A stretch of 64,000 nt of DNA from Nodularia sphaerocarpa UHCC 0038 (GTDB taxonomy: Bacteria; Cyanobacteriota; Cyanobacteriia; Cyanobacteriales; Nostocaceae). Location of the stretch: the NCBI RefSeq assembly GCF_022376295.1, contig NZ_CP060140.1, forward strand, positions 124,001 through 188,000, given 5' to 3'. The translations under genes were made by a program, and so were the position numbers. Below are positions 28,102-37,205 of the stretch, one piece after another; positions within the stretch are counted from its first letter, which is position 1, and each line of letters opens with the position of its first letter. The notes beneath the pieces are model-generated. The model had not been told where the DNA came from, made no database searches, and was given only the letters and a program-made list of their open reading frames with translations.

Positions 28102-28664
28102 TCTTGATGCAGTGCTGATATTTGCGTTCTTGCGATTTTACCTGATTAACTGGGCTTTTTATCTGTGATGGGTGAGTATCCTCTACTAATTTAGCAGAAC
28201 AATACTTATGTACTATAATAAGATTTATTTGGAAAATAACTGCGATTTAAGGGCGTTATTCGCTATATAACGCATTTTTTAGATCATTTGACCTAAATAA
28301 ATTTGGGGTTGATTAAACCTAAAGACGGCAAACACCACTTTGAAATTACGGTTCACCCTAATTGCTGAAAGTATTAATTCTCATACATTAGACAGAGTGA
28401 AAGCAAATTTCTCTAATGAACCAACTAAATACATCCTTTAAAATTAACCGTCCCGTCCAAGGTTCGGGAAACCCTCCTTCATGGACTGGCTATAACTGAA
28501 GTTCTCAGTATATATATCAGGATAACTTGAGGTTTTAACCCCAGGAAAGCCTAATTAAAGGTTGTTAATGCTGAACTGACTGTCTTTTGAAACCAATTGG
28601 TTCAAGATTTAGCCCCCTATAATCCCATTCATTCATTTGTAGTTATACGGAGACAATACTTAAA
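28102..28664. other. dnaK upstream region
   Basis: 560 bp with no ORF. It is AT-rich and should carry the dnaK promoter and leader. A Shine-Dalgarno-like GGAG lies about 12 bp before the start codon (ACGGAGACAATACTTAAAATG). No CIRCE inverted repeat was seen. Confidence 0.45.
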
Positions 28665-30566
28665 ATGGCAAAAGTTGTTGGAATTGACTTAGGTACGACG
28701 AACTCTTGTGTAGCAGTTATGGAAGGTGGTAAACCCACCGTTATTGCTAACGCAGAAGGTTTTCGGACTACACCATCAGTAGTGGCATTTGCCAAAAATG
28801 GCGATAACTTAGTTGGTCAAATCGCCAAACGCCAGGGCGTGATGAACCCTGAGAATACATTTTACTCTGTCAAACGGTTTTTGGGACGACGTTATGACGA
28901 AGTTGGTAACGAGTCTACAGAAGTTTCTTACAAAGTACTGAGCAGCAACGGCAATGTTAAACTAGACTGTCCGATAGTTGGCAAAGCGTTTGCTCCCGAA
29001 GAAATTTCTGCCAAAGTGCTTCGCAAGCTCGTTGAAGATGCCAGCAAATATCTGGGTGAAACTGTAACCCAAGCTGTAATCACTGTCCCAGCATACTTTA
29101 ATGACTCCCAGCGACAAGCTACAAAAGACGCTGGTAAAATAGCAGGCATTGAAGTTCTGCGGATTATCAACGAACCTACCGCCGCTTCTCTCGCTTATGG
29201 TTTTGATAAAAAGAGCAACGAAACCATCTTGGTATTTGACCTTGGTGGTGGTACTTTCGACGTATCCATCCTAGAAGTAGGTGATGGAGTATTTGAAGTG
29301 CTAGCTACTTCTGGTGATACTCACCTGGGTGGTGACGACTTCGATAAAAAAATAGTTGATTTCTTGGCTGAACAATTCAGAAAAGCAGAAGGAATTGACC
29401 TGCGTCAAGATAAACAAGCGTTACAACGTTTGACTGAAGCCGCAGAAAAAGCCAAAATTGAGCTTTCTAGCGTTTCTCAAGCGGAAATCAATTTGCCATT
29501 TATCACCGCTACCCAGGATGGTCCCAAGCACCTGGATACAACTCTCACCCGTGGTAAGTTTGAAGAACTCTGCTCGGATTTAATCGACCGTTGCCGCATT
29601 CCTGTGGAAAACGCGATTCGGGATGCCAAATTAAGCAGAGCCGATATTAATGAAGTTGTGCTAGTTGGTGGTTCTACCCGTATTCCTGCTGTGCAGCAGG
29701 TGGTGAAGAAGGTATTAGATAAAGACCCCAACCAAAGTGTTAACCCTGATGAAGTGGTTGCAGTTGGTGCGGCTATTCAAGCAGGTGTGTTAGCAGGTGA
29801 TGTCACAGGTATCTTACTGTTAGATGTGTCCCCACTGTCTTTGGGTGTAGAAACCTTGGGCGGTGTGATGACTAAAATTATCCCTCGGAATACCACCATC
29901 CCCACTAAAAAATCGGAAGTCTTCTCTACAGCTGTGGATGGACAAACTAATGTGGAAATTCACGTGCTTCAAGGTGAACGGGAGTTCTCAAACGATAACA
30001 AGAGTTTAGGAACCTTCCGACTGGATGGTATTCCTCCCGCACCACGTGGTGTACCACAAATTGAAGTGACCTTTGATATTGATGCCAACGGTATCCTCAA
30101 TGTTACCGCTAAGGATAAAGGCACTGGTAAGGAACAGTCTATCAGCATTACTGGCGCTTCGACTTTGGATAAATCCGATGTTGACCGCATGGTGCAAGAA
30201 GCTGAAAAAAATGCTTCTTCTGACAAAGAACGTCGGGAAAGAATTGAACGCAAGAACCAAGCCGACTCTTTGGCGTACCAAGCGGAGAAGCAGCTGCAAG
30301 AATTAGGTGATAAAGTTCCTGAAGCTGACAAGACGAAGGTGGAAGGTTTGGTCAAAGATGTACGTGAAGCCGTTGCAAAAGAAGACGACGAGCAAATCAA
30401 GAAGCTGACACCAGAATTACAACAAGCATTGTTCGCGGTTGGTAGCAATATCTATCAGCAAGCTGGTGGTGATGCGGCTGCTGGTGCTGCACCTCAAGAT
30501 GGTGGACCAACTCCTCCAAGTGGTGGTGATGATGTGATTGACGCTGATTTCACTGAGAGCAAGTAG
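28665..30566 (+). CDS. dnaK: Molecular chaperone DnaK (Hsp70)
   Basis: Begins MAKVVGIDLGTTNSCVAVME, the first phosphate-binding loop of the Hsp70 ATPase. VFDLGGGTFDVSILEVG (second loop) and VLVGGSTRIPAVQ (adenosine motif) follow. The substrate-binding domain holds DVSPLSLGVETLGGVM. The C-terminal tail is Gly/Ala-rich and ends DDVIDADFTESK, like DnaK2-type proteins. It works with DnaJ, GrpE and ClpB in folding and disaggregation. The 633 residues are typical. Neither grpE nor dnaJ is adjacent. Confidence 0.97.
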   Translation: MAKVVGIDLGTTNSCVAVMEGGKPTVIANAEGFRTTPSVVAFAKNGDNLVGQIAKRQGVMNPENTFYSVKRFLGRRYDEVGNESTEVSYKVLSSNGNVKLDCPIVGKAFAPEEISAKVLRKLVEDASKYLGETVTQAVITVPAYFNDSQRQATKDAGKIAGIEVLRIINEPTAASLAYGFDKKSNETILVFDLGGGTFDVSILEVGDGVFEVLATSGDTHLGGDDFDKKIVDFLAEQFRKAEGIDLRQDKQALQRLTEAAEKAKIELSSVSQAEINLPFITATQDGPKHLDTTLTRGKFEELCSDLIDRCRIPVENAIRDAKLSRADINEVVLVGGSTRIPAVQQVVKKVLDKDPNQSVNPDEVVAVGAAIQAGVLAGDVTGILLLDVSPLSLGVETLGGVMTKIIPRNTTIPTKKSEVFSTAVDGQTNVEIHVLQGEREFSNDNKSLGTFRLDGIPPAPRGVPQIEVTFDIDANGILNVTAKDKGTGKEQSISITGASTLDKSDVDRMVQEAEKNASSDKERRERIERKNQADSLAYQAEKQLQELGDKVPEADKTKVEGLVKDVREAVAKEDDEQIKKLTPELQQALFAVGSNIYQQAGGDAAAGAAPQDGGPTPPSGGDDVIDADFTESK

Positions 30567-30596
30567 TTTTCAAGTTTGCCCCCATGTAATATTTTT

Positions 30597-30633
30597 ACCC
30601 ATCCAAGCTTATGCCTGGGTGGGGATTTTTTTT
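30597..30633 (+). terminator. Rho-independent terminator of dnaK
   Basis: ACCCATCCAAGC-TTAT-GCCTGGGTGGGG forms an imperfect stem of about 11 pairs with a TTAT loop. It is followed by ATTTTTTTT, 30 bp past the dnaK stop codon. Confidence 0.8.
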
Positions 30634-30731
30634 AAGGCGTGAGAAGATAATATGAAACCCCTCCCCTAACCCCTCCGGTGCAAGCGAGGAGGGGAAGAAC
30701 TGAAATCTGTTTTTTTACTCTGAGTTCGTTT

Positions 30732-31364
30732 ATGTCATACCCTTCAGCCCCTTGGATTCTTAAAGGTGATGCTATTCAAACTCTGCATTTGGTGAATATT
30801 GACCAAGTAAGGCGGCTTGTGCCGGCAGGGTTAGATATTATTTCTGTATGGCCTGGTAAAACTCTTGGTGGTGTGTATTTATCTCAGTATAAATCAGGCT
30901 CGGTGCTGGAGTACAATGAGTTAATTGTGGCCCCGGCTGTGGTGATTTATCAAGGTAAAATTGGTGTTTGGGTATCCCACATTTATGTAGATAATGCGGA
31001 TTCTGTGGCTGGTGGGCGGGAAATTTGGGGACTACCCAAGGAATTAGCTGATTTTACCTGGGCAGAAAAACGTGTTACTGTCCGTCAAGGCGATGTCTTG
31101 CTGTGTACTCTCAACTATGATCAGCAAAGTCTAAGATGGCGACAACGGTTAGGCGCTGCTAGTTTCAGTACAATGGGTACTAATTTGCTCAAATTTGACT
31201 TTGACTTTGAGAGTTGTTTGGGTTTGGTGGGTTCCAAGTTAGAAGTTGCGGCTGAAAGTCCTTTTTCTGGGATAGGTTTAAATCAGCCTTTTGCAACTGT
31301 GGGTTGTGAACAGATGACTTTACAGGTGAATGCGCCTAAAGTTGTAGGACAGAGAACAGGTTAA
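30732..31364 (+). CDS. Acetoacetate decarboxylase-family protein
   Basis: LGGVYLSQYKSGSVLEYNELIVAPAVV and GREIWGLPKELADFTW match the ADC/acetoacetate-decarboxylase beta-barrel fold. The Lys in GLPKEL may correspond to an active-site residue, but assignment by eye is uncertain. Cyanobacterial members have unknown substrates. The open frame extends back to 30678, but the ATG at 30732 (MSYPSAPWILKGDAIQTLH) starts exactly where the domain does. It is convergent with patB, and the stop codons overlap by 4 bp. Confidence 0.78.
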   Translation: MSYPSAPWILKGDAIQTLHLVNIDQVRRLVPAGLDIISVWPGKTLGGVYLSQYKSGSVLEYNELIVAPAVVIYQGKIGVWVSHIYVDNADSVAGGREIWGLPKELADFTWAEKRVTVRQGDVLLCTLNYDQQSLRWRQRLGAASFSTMGTNLLKFDFDFESCLGLVGSKLEVAAESPFSGIGLNQPFATVGCEQMTLQVNAPKVVGQRTG

Positions 31365-32974
31365 TCAATATTTAGCACTTTGCGTAACAGAGCCTGATCT
31401 TCTACTTTAACTTTCAAACGACCATTTTCCACATCGCGAATCCAGCTTTGGCTTTTACCTGTTAACTTTGCTAACTCTCTTTGAGAAAGTTGCAAATTTT
31501 TTCGCGCCTCTAAAATCTGTTCGCCGGGTAAATCGCTGGTGATTTTGGTCTTTCTTCTACTTTTTACAGTTCTTCGTGGCTTTTTCTGCGATTCTGAGGT
31601 GCGCTGTTCCCATTCTGGCGGTAGTTCAAAAGACAAAATTCGCGCATTCATCAGCAGATTCCACTTACCACGGGGGCCTGAATCTGTGAGGCGGGTGTTA
31701 CCACCACCATCATTAATCCAAAATTCTAAAGCTTCTTCTGGATCTTCGGGAATACCCATTAATTTCGCCCACAAAGGTTGAATTTCTAACGGGTAAGTTA
31801 CTGGGTCAAAAACGGGTTTAATGCCATGATGATTGAGAACTTCTAAATCACTTTCAAAAGTTCGTAGTAAGCGTTTACGTTCTTCTCGTTGTCTAGAGGC
31901 AATGGTAACTTTTTCTTCACCGTAAGCAATGCGTAGTAATGTGGGAACAGTGATGCGTTGTTCTTTGCCCATTTTGGTTTTAAACAGCAACCACAGCATT
32001 AATCTTACTGCGCCTTCATGTTGCTGCCAAATGCTCATAACAGTAGTTAATAGCGTTTTAGGTAAACTTCCATATTGATAAAATGCAGTTCGCTCTTTAC
32101 AGGCTTGTTTGTTTAAGAAATACTGCGCCCATATTCCGGCTTTTACTTTAAAAGTTAATCCTACCAAATATTTACACCCCAAATCATCTTCTTGAAAGTG
32201 ATGCTGAATATTGATTAAGTGCCATAAACGGCTCCCTGTGACTGAAAATCCTTGCAGGCGACCTTGTTCAGGCCAGTCAATGGAAATCATCAATGAACAA
32301 GCTTGCTGAACAATATTTTTGATTAAAGCTAGCTTGGCATTTTTGCTTAAATCTTTGCGCTTTTCTAAGCCTAAATATTTCTCAATTTGGCGTTCATCAA
32401 CAGCAAATTCCTGTTCCCAAGGTTGATCTAAGGAGGTAGCATAAGCAGCAAACATGAGATGAATACAAGTTGCTCTAATATCAAGTGCTGCAATTGCGGC
32501 TAACTCAGTTGTGGGATTTCTAGGGTGTGCTTCTTGGCGATGTTCTGTGGGAAATGGAGCTTGGAGATGAAAGGCGATCGCACCCCGTCCTTGTTTAATT
32601 TTTCTTCCATAAGACAAATAACCTTCTTGATTAATTTCCCAATTCAGAGATGTACGTTGTGCTAATACATTACAAGCTTCCCAAATCACAATCGCCGAAG
32701 CAAAGGGATTATTTTGACCATTAGCAAATAAATCTGGGCTTGGTGCATCTCTCGGTTCAACTTTGCATCTGCCTTTTTTCGCTTGCCAAGGAATGGGAGA
32801 ATTAGTTGGACAAGCTATTACACATTGGGGTTCAGGATAATAGCCCTCACAATTATTACAAAGACTAGGATCGATCCAATATTCATTGTTCTCTATTTTG
32901 ATTGCACCCGTAGGACATTGGGGGCGGCAGTTGTCACATCCATCGCAATTGTTGTTAGGAATTGTATAAGGCAT
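31361..32974 (-). CDS. patB: PatB/CnfR-type transcriptional regulator of nitrogen fixation
   Basis: The N-terminus has two 4Fe-4S ferredoxin motifs: CDGCDNCRPQCPTGAI near residues 9-24 and CNNCEGYYPEPQCVIACP near 40-57. A roughly 400-residue central region follows. An HTH_3/XRE-type domain closes the protein (ARKNLQLSQRELAKLTGKSQ, SWIRDVENGRLKV). This architecture is that of PatB (heterocyst-forming strains) and CnfR (non-heterocystous strains), the low-oxygen-responsive activator of nif genes. The ferredoxin domain probably senses oxygen or redox state. It is divergent from fdxB across a 1-kb AT-rich spacer. The length of 537 residues is in the expected range. Confidence 0.9.
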   Translation of the reverse strand: MPYTIPNNNCDGCDNCRPQCPTGAIKIENNEYWIDPSLCNNCEGYYPEPQCVIACPTNSPIPWQAKKGRCKVEPRDAPSPDLFANGQNNPFASAIVIWEACNVLAQRTSLNWEINQEGYLSYGRKIKQGRGAIAFHLQAPFPTEHRQEAHPRNPTTELAAIAALDIRATCIHLMFAAYATSLDQPWEQEFAVDERQIEKYLGLEKRKDLSKNAKLALIKNIVQQACSLMISIDWPEQGRLQGFSVTGSRLWHLINIQHHFQEDDLGCKYLVGLTFKVKAGIWAQYFLNKQACKERTAFYQYGSLPKTLLTTVMSIWQQHEGAVRLMLWLLFKTKMGKEQRITVPTLLRIAYGEEKVTIASRQREERKRLLRTFESDLEVLNHHGIKPVFDPVTYPLEIQPLWAKLMGIPEDPEEALEFWINDGGGNTRLTDSGPRGKWNLLMNARILSFELPPEWEQRTSESQKKPRRTVKSRRKTKITSDLPGEQILEARKNLQLSQRELAKLTGKSQSWIRDVENGRLKVKVEDQALLRKVLNID

Positions 32975-33961
32975 ACGGATATCGGGCTTCTTCCCACTCT
33001 AATTGTTGAGATGTTTGGTTTAAATCTCCCCTGGATGTTTTTTCGATATTTATCACTTGCCACCAAATCATATTTTCAGCAAAAATAATCTTTGCTTGCT
33101 GTAATATTTCCCCACATTTATATTTTAATTAGACATCCAACTAGAAGATAATTTAGGCTTTAAAAGTTAGCCTCAAATTACTTGTTTATTAACTATACAT
33201 TTCATAAATAATTAGATGAGTTTGTTCATAATGAGCGAGTAAAGTTTCCTTAATACTTTAATTAAAACTTTGGTTATAAACTGTTTTTTATGACCTGAGA
33301 GCATTACCTAAACTGTTTTTGTAGAACATAGATGCATTTGGTTAGGAAAATTCGCCTTCTTTATTAATAATTTTAATATTTAATGTGGTTGAAATTTCTG
33401 TTCCTGAATATACATTTTTCTATTTGTATGAAGAAAGGAACAAGATAATTTTTAAATTCCAAAAATAAACGCACTTAAATTTATTCAAAATGCCCTATTT
33501 TTATTTTATAAATAACAAACTATAAATCATTTAATGTAATCCCTAAACATATACAGAGTATTTATAAATACACTTGGGAATATATTGGTTATGCCCATGA
33601 AAGAAAAAATGTCATTATTTTTATGATCAATTTAATTTGCAACATAGACAAATGGTATTGATTTATATTTGGCAATACATAGGCTTACTGCTGCTGGAAC
33701 ATAAAATGGCTAGCTAGAGACGATCATTGAAATTTTACAGGATGTAATTTATATAAGCCCACTAATTTACTACTAAATTTAACCTTTATCTATTGATAAT
33801 AAGTTTCATCTAATTGCTGATAGAGCTAGATTCACAGAATATTTTTTCAAAAGTCATGGAAATTTAATTAGAGAAAAAATTATTGTTTAATAGTAAAACA
33901 AGACAATAATATTAGGTTAGGATGATGATTAAAGTAGAAACAAATTCGTAGGCGTTTATTC
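32975..33961. other. 1-kb AT-rich divergent spacer between patB and fdxB
   Basis: No ORF of protein-like composition on either strand. It must contain the promoters of both genes. The only recognisable site is a perfect palindrome with NtcA spacing at 33558-33571. The length and low GC are unusual for the window. Confidence 0.55.
33558..33571. promoter_or_regulatory. Candidate NtcA-binding site
   Basis: GTATTTATAAATAC is a perfect 14-bp palindrome and fits the NtcA consensus GTA-N8-TAC. Read toward patB it is followed 19 bp later by TACATT, a possible TAN3T -10 box (the usual spacing is about 20-24 bp). It lies 390 bp from fdxB and 584 bp from patB. In AT-rich DNA such a match can occur by chance. 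Confidence 0.4.
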
Positions 33962-34255
33962 ATGGCACAACTAACAGGATTGACATTTGGAGGTAATACC
34001 TGGACACCTAAATTTGCCCAGGAAATTGACTATGAAAAATGTATCGGCTGTGGCAGATGCTTTAAGATATGTGGTCACAATGTATTATCTTTGAAAGCTC
34101 TCAACGAAGAGGGGGAATTTGTAGAGGATGAAGATGATGATGAAATTGAGCGCAAAGTAATGGTTGTTGCTCACCCAGAAAACTGTATTGGCTGTGAGGC
34201 TTGTTCACGGATATGTCCCAAGAATTGCTACAGCCATACTGTTTTAGACAATTAA
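33962..34255 (+). CDS. fdxB: Nitrogenase-associated ferredoxin III (FdxB)
   Basis: A 97-residue bacterial-type 2[4Fe-4S] ferredoxin. Cluster motifs are CIGCGRCFKICGHNVL and CIGCEACSRICPKNCY, separated by an acidic linker (EEGEFVEDEDDDEIERK) typical of nif-associated ferredoxin III. It starts MAQLTGLTFGGNTWTPKFAQ. It supplies electrons for nitrogenase or FeMo-co assembly. Position opposite patB/cnfR supports nif regulation. An AT-rich leader precedes it, with no strong Shine-Dalgarno sequence. Confidence 0.93.
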   Translation: MAQLTGLTFGGNTWTPKFAQEIDYEKCIGCGRCFKICGHNVLSLKALNEEGEFVEDEDDDEIERKVMVVAHPENCIGCEACSRICPKNCYSHTVLDN

Positions 34256-34670
34256 GGCTTTGGGGATTGGCTTAAAGTTTTTTCTGGTTATAAAGGGTAC
34301 TCTGGAAATAACGCACGAAGGCACAAAGCAAGGTAATTAGAGGGGAATTATAGATACTTACTGTAACTAGCAAAGAGTTCACGGTAAACAGAATTGTAAA
34401 TCTTAAATTGTTAGTTATTAACAAATTCATACTTGCGGCTAAACTAGTCTGATCCATATTAAGGCTAATGGTGTCATTTTGGAGTACCTAACTTTTTTTT
34501 CACTAGAAGCATCTGGCATTACAAGAATTTAAATATAGTCTTAAGTTTTGGGGGTTCAGATATAAAGTTATCTGGAAAATTCCCCCAATTTTTGTCAGAG
34601 TGAGATAGAAAGTGAATAAGTGAAAACAAAAAACGTTGATTTGTGAGACAGCGTAGATATTTACAACCAA
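34256..34670. other. Intergenic region after fdxB
   Basis: AT-rich, no recognised gene. Minus-strand frames here overlap each other in two phases and look like chance ORFs. Confidence 0.4.
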
Positions 34671-34799
34671 ATGGCCGGATTTGAGCCTGTAAGTTATCGC
34701 CATGCGGCTGCTCTGCGTGTGGAATTAGCAACGCCAGAGTTAGACTTTCTCATTTGGATTGTGCTATTCACATTGGTTTACATTCTCACGCTGTTTTAA
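34671..34799 (+). CDS. Possible 42-aa single-helix membrane protein
   Basis: ATG 34671 to TAA 34799 gives MAGFEPVSYRHAAALRVELA followed by a hydrophobic C-terminal helix FLIWIVLFTLVYILTLF. The clean amphipathic-then-hydrophobic layout is protein-like, but no clear ribosome-binding site precedes it and no family is recognised. It lies between fdxB and a TPR-like gene. Comparative conservation would decide whether it is real. Confidence 0.4.
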   Translation: MAGFEPVSYRHAAALRVELATPELDFLIWIVLFTLVYILTLF

Positions 34800-35136
34800 A
34801 AGTGATACCAATTGTGTTTATTTGTGGTTAATTCATTCTTCGCTTTTATCGTGTCTGTTATTTAAGAGAAACAAACCGCAGACCAGCCTTCTCTTGGAGA
34901 GGCTTGTCTGCGACACGCTACGCGAACGCCAACGGCATAGCTAGAGCCTCCGGCACGCTACCGCGAAAGCTTATGGCGCTAGCCTCTCCCTTTGGGAGAA
35001 GTACACAAAGGAAGAAGAAAGAACAAAGAACAAAGAACAAAGAAGAAAGAAGAAAGGAAATTCAGCGCACACTGACAAAAAAAATAGTACGACTAGGGAG
35101 TGGTAAATTATTACTTCCTGTTCCCCATCAAAGGAG
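34800..35136. other. Intergenic region with dispersed and low-complexity repeats
   Basis: Contains a common cyanobacterial repeat around 34880-35000 (GCTTGTCTGCGACACGCTAC..., AGCCTCTCCCTTTGGGAGAA). A run of AACAAAG/AAGAAAG heptamers follows at about 35010-35056. No gene was recognised. A GGAG lies 7 bp before the next start codon. Confidence 0.5.
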
Positions 35137-35628
35137 ATGATTATGCAACTTGATCCAAATCGATTTTCATGGTTTCAGGTTCCAGAAGATGTCAAAAATT
35201 TGTTAATCTTGGCAGCACAAACTTGGGAAAATACCTCAGAATCAGAAAAGTATATTCATCAAGCTTTAGCTAAGGCTGGGGAAAATACCGAAATTTTAGT
35301 ATCAGCATATAGATTTTTTTATTATAAGAATAATTATCCCCTAGCGCTACAAACTGCAACTAAAGTTTTAGATAAAATTAAAGAAGTAGAAAATTTTCCA
35401 GATGATTGGGAACAACTCCAGCCCATATTAGTTAAACGGCAACAGGAACCCCAAATCAGATTGTACTTGAATGCTTATGCCGCTTCTGGAATGGTATTAG
35501 CAAATTTAGGGGAATTTGAGCAGGCGAAAGAAATCAGTATTCGAGTCAAACAAATTGATGAAAACAATGATTTTGGAGCCGGAATCCTCCTGGATATTTT
35601 GACACGTCCACCAGATGAAGACGATTAG
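35137..35628 (+). CDS. TPR-like helical protein near nif genes
   Basis: 163 residues, mainly helical. Helix pairs such as WENTSESEKYIHQALAKAG, NTEILVSAYRFFYYKNNYPLA and YAASGMVLANLGEFEQAKEI have the size, A/G/F pattern and spacing of TPR units. It probably acts as a protein-binding scaffold. Lying in the fdxB to ArsC-like gene group, it may assist nitrogenase metabolism, but that is context inference. ATGs at 35137 and 35143 are possible; the first has a well-placed GGAG. Confidence 0.65.
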   Translation: MIMQLDPNRFSWFQVPEDVKNLLILAAQTWENTSESEKYIHQALAKAGENTEILVSAYRFFYYKNNYPLALQTATKVLDKIKEVENFPDDWEQLQPILVKRQQEPQIRLYLNAYAASGMVLANLGEFEQAKEISIRVKQIDENNDFGAGILLDILTRPPDEDD

Positions 35629-35651
35629 TTAACCATCAAGAATCAACAGCC

Positions 35652-35819
35652 ATGAATAGTTTTTCTATCTACCAACCCATTTCATTATCTGCGACTGAAA
35701 CTTCTAACCCTTTTTTACCTGTGCTTACCATCACTCCTTTACCTCCTCGTCCTGGTACTCCTAGTAATCTTACTCCTCCTATATTCGTGTTACCCCAGTC
35801 TTCTCAATTGATGATTTAA
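35652..35819 (+). CDS. 55-aa Pro/Thr-rich small protein coupled to the cupin gene
   Basis: ATG 35652 to TAA 35819 encodes 55 residues starting MNSFSIYQPISLSATETSNP, with a Pro-rich core (TITPLPPRPGTPSNLTPP). The stop overlaps the next start (TAATG), so translation of the cupin gene is probably coupled. It begins 23 bp after the TPR-like gene. No family is recognised. The tight packing argues that it is real. Confidence 0.6.
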   Translation: MNSFSIYQPISLSATETSNPFLPVLTITPLPPRPGTPSNLTPPIFVLPQSSQLMI

Positions 35820-36436
35820 TGATGATCAAAGGTAAGGATTGGCTGGTAACTGGAGATGGTGAATATCAGGCTTGTAAATCCGTGAGAGCATGGGATTTAT
35901 TGCGGGAGAATTATCGCCTCTATCGGTTTTTAACTGAGGTGGAAGATGTTCTCAATGGGGTAGACGACGAATCTAGTCGTTTACCAGAAATCCGAATGCT
36001 TGTGAGGCGCTTGATTGTAAATTCCTACTGGGTACAAAGTCAATATTCAGAACCTGATCCTGAAACGGGAAACTCTGTTTTGCTCCTGTACGATGAATTG
36101 GGTTTTCCCTTGACTGTGCAAACAGTCACATTTGCACCGGGAACTCGTTCAACTATTCATAATCACGGGACCTGGGGAGTTGTGGCTGTGTTAAAAGGTC
36201 AAGAAAAAAACACTTCTTGGCGACGTACCCACAGCCCCGATTCTGGAGACAAAATTGCACCTACGGGAGAAATAACTTTATTTCCAGGAGATATTGTCAG
36301 CTTCACTCCCGATGCAATTCACAGTGTAGAAGCAGTGGGTGAGGAACCAACAGTGACTTTTAATGTTTATGGAGAAACTGATCCGCAAGAGAGGTTCGAG
36401 TTTAACTCAGTTACCCATACAGCGAAAAAGTTTTGA
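35819..36436 (+). CDS. Cupin protein, cysteine-dioxygenase-like
   Basis: 205 residues. The first cupin motif is FAPGTRSTIHNHGTWGVVAVLKGQ (metal ligands in H-N-H) and the second is FPGDIVSFTPDAIHSVEAVG (third His ligand). The fold and motif spacing resemble cysteine dioxygenase and related thiol dioxygenases, in which the usual motif-1 glutamate is also absent. Substrate unknown. It lies in a nitrogen-fixation gene group, with cysteine synthase encoded 770 bp away on the other strand, so a role in sulfur supply for Fe-S clusters is conceivable but unproven. Confidence 0.72.
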   Translation: MMIKGKDWLVTGDGEYQACKSVRAWDLLRENYRLYRFLTEVEDVLNGVDDESSRLPEIRMLVRRLIVNSYWVQSQYSEPDPETGNSVLLLYDELGFPLTVQTVTFAPGTRSTIHNHGTWGVVAVLKGQEKNTSWRRTHSPDSGDKIAPTGEITLFPGDIVSFTPDAIHSVEAVGEEPTVTFNVYGETDPQERFEFNSVTHTAKKF

Positions 36437-36660
36437 TGAGGGGAATCTCAAAAGATGAATCATACAGCAGTGTTCATTTAGATGAAGTAGATATTCATCT
36501 GTGTTCATCTGTGTACTCTGCGAGAAGCCGCTAACGCGTCTACATCTGTGGTTGATTATTTCTTACTACACTCAACTGCGCGTTGTAGCGTCTGGTAAGA
36601 GAAAGTTTATTTGGATAATTTCTTTCCGGAAAAACCCTGAGAAAATTAGGAGTAAGTGGA

Positions 36661-37125
36661 ATGGCTAGAATAATTTTCTATGAAAAGCCAGGTTGTAAAG
36701 GTGGTGTTAAGCAAAAAGTTTTGCTAACTGCTGCTGGTCATGAGGTTGTCGTGTGTAATCTGCTGAAAGAAGCGTGGACTGTTGAGCGCTTGCGGTCATT
36801 TTTTGGCGATCGCCCCGTCGCTGAATGGTTCAATCGTTCTGCTCCCAAGATAAAATCTGGGGAGGTGGTTCCGGAAAAAATCGATGCACAAAAAGCTTTA
36901 GAACTAATGCTGGAAGACCCTTTGTTAATTCGCCGTCCTTTACTAGAAGTAGAAAGTCGCCGTGAAGTCGGTTTTGATGTGGAAAAAATAGATGCTTGGA
37001 TTGGCTTAAAGCCTGTGGATGAGTCTTTACGAGCAGTAAGCGAAAGTCTCACAAGCCAGAATTTACAAGGTTGCTCCCACGGTCATAGTCATGACCATCA
37101 TCATGAGGGTGGTTGTAAGCATTAA
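36661..37125 (+). CDS. ArsC/Spx-like nitrogenase-associated protein with His-rich tail
   Basis: MARIIFYEKPGCKGGVKQKV opens a thioredoxin-fold ArsC-like domain with a single Cys (PGCKGG) in place of a CxxC. LRSFFGDRPVAEWFNRSAPKIKSGEV matches proteins annotated as nitrogenase-associated (NifO-like). The C-terminus is an unusual metal-binding tail, CSHGHSHDHHHEGGCKH, with eight histidines and two cysteines. It probably works with the fdxB/patB group. The tail suggests metal storage or delivery, which is inference. Confidence 0.8.
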   Translation: MARIIFYEKPGCKGGVKQKVLLTAAGHEVVVCNLLKEAWTVERLRSFFGDRPVAEWFNRSAPKIKSGEVVPEKIDAQKALELMLEDPLLIRRPLLEVESRREVGFDVEKIDAWIGLKPVDESLRAVSESLTSQNLQGCSHGHSHDHHHEGGCKH

Positions 37126-37205
37126 TTTATCTTGGCTGTAGAGAGTTTGTCCTCTACAGCTGAATTAAGATTTAATGTCACGCAGAGGCGCAGAGACGCG
37201 GAGAG

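Noticed and set aside
29969..30448. Long minus-strand open frames inside dnaK
   Set aside because: Shadows of the strongly coding dnaK frame, Ser/Leu-rich with no domain.
34519..34731. Two overlapping minus-strand frames of 66-70 codons after fdxB
   Set aside because: They overlap in different phases in AT-rich DNA and run antisense to the better 42-aa candidate; no family resemblance.
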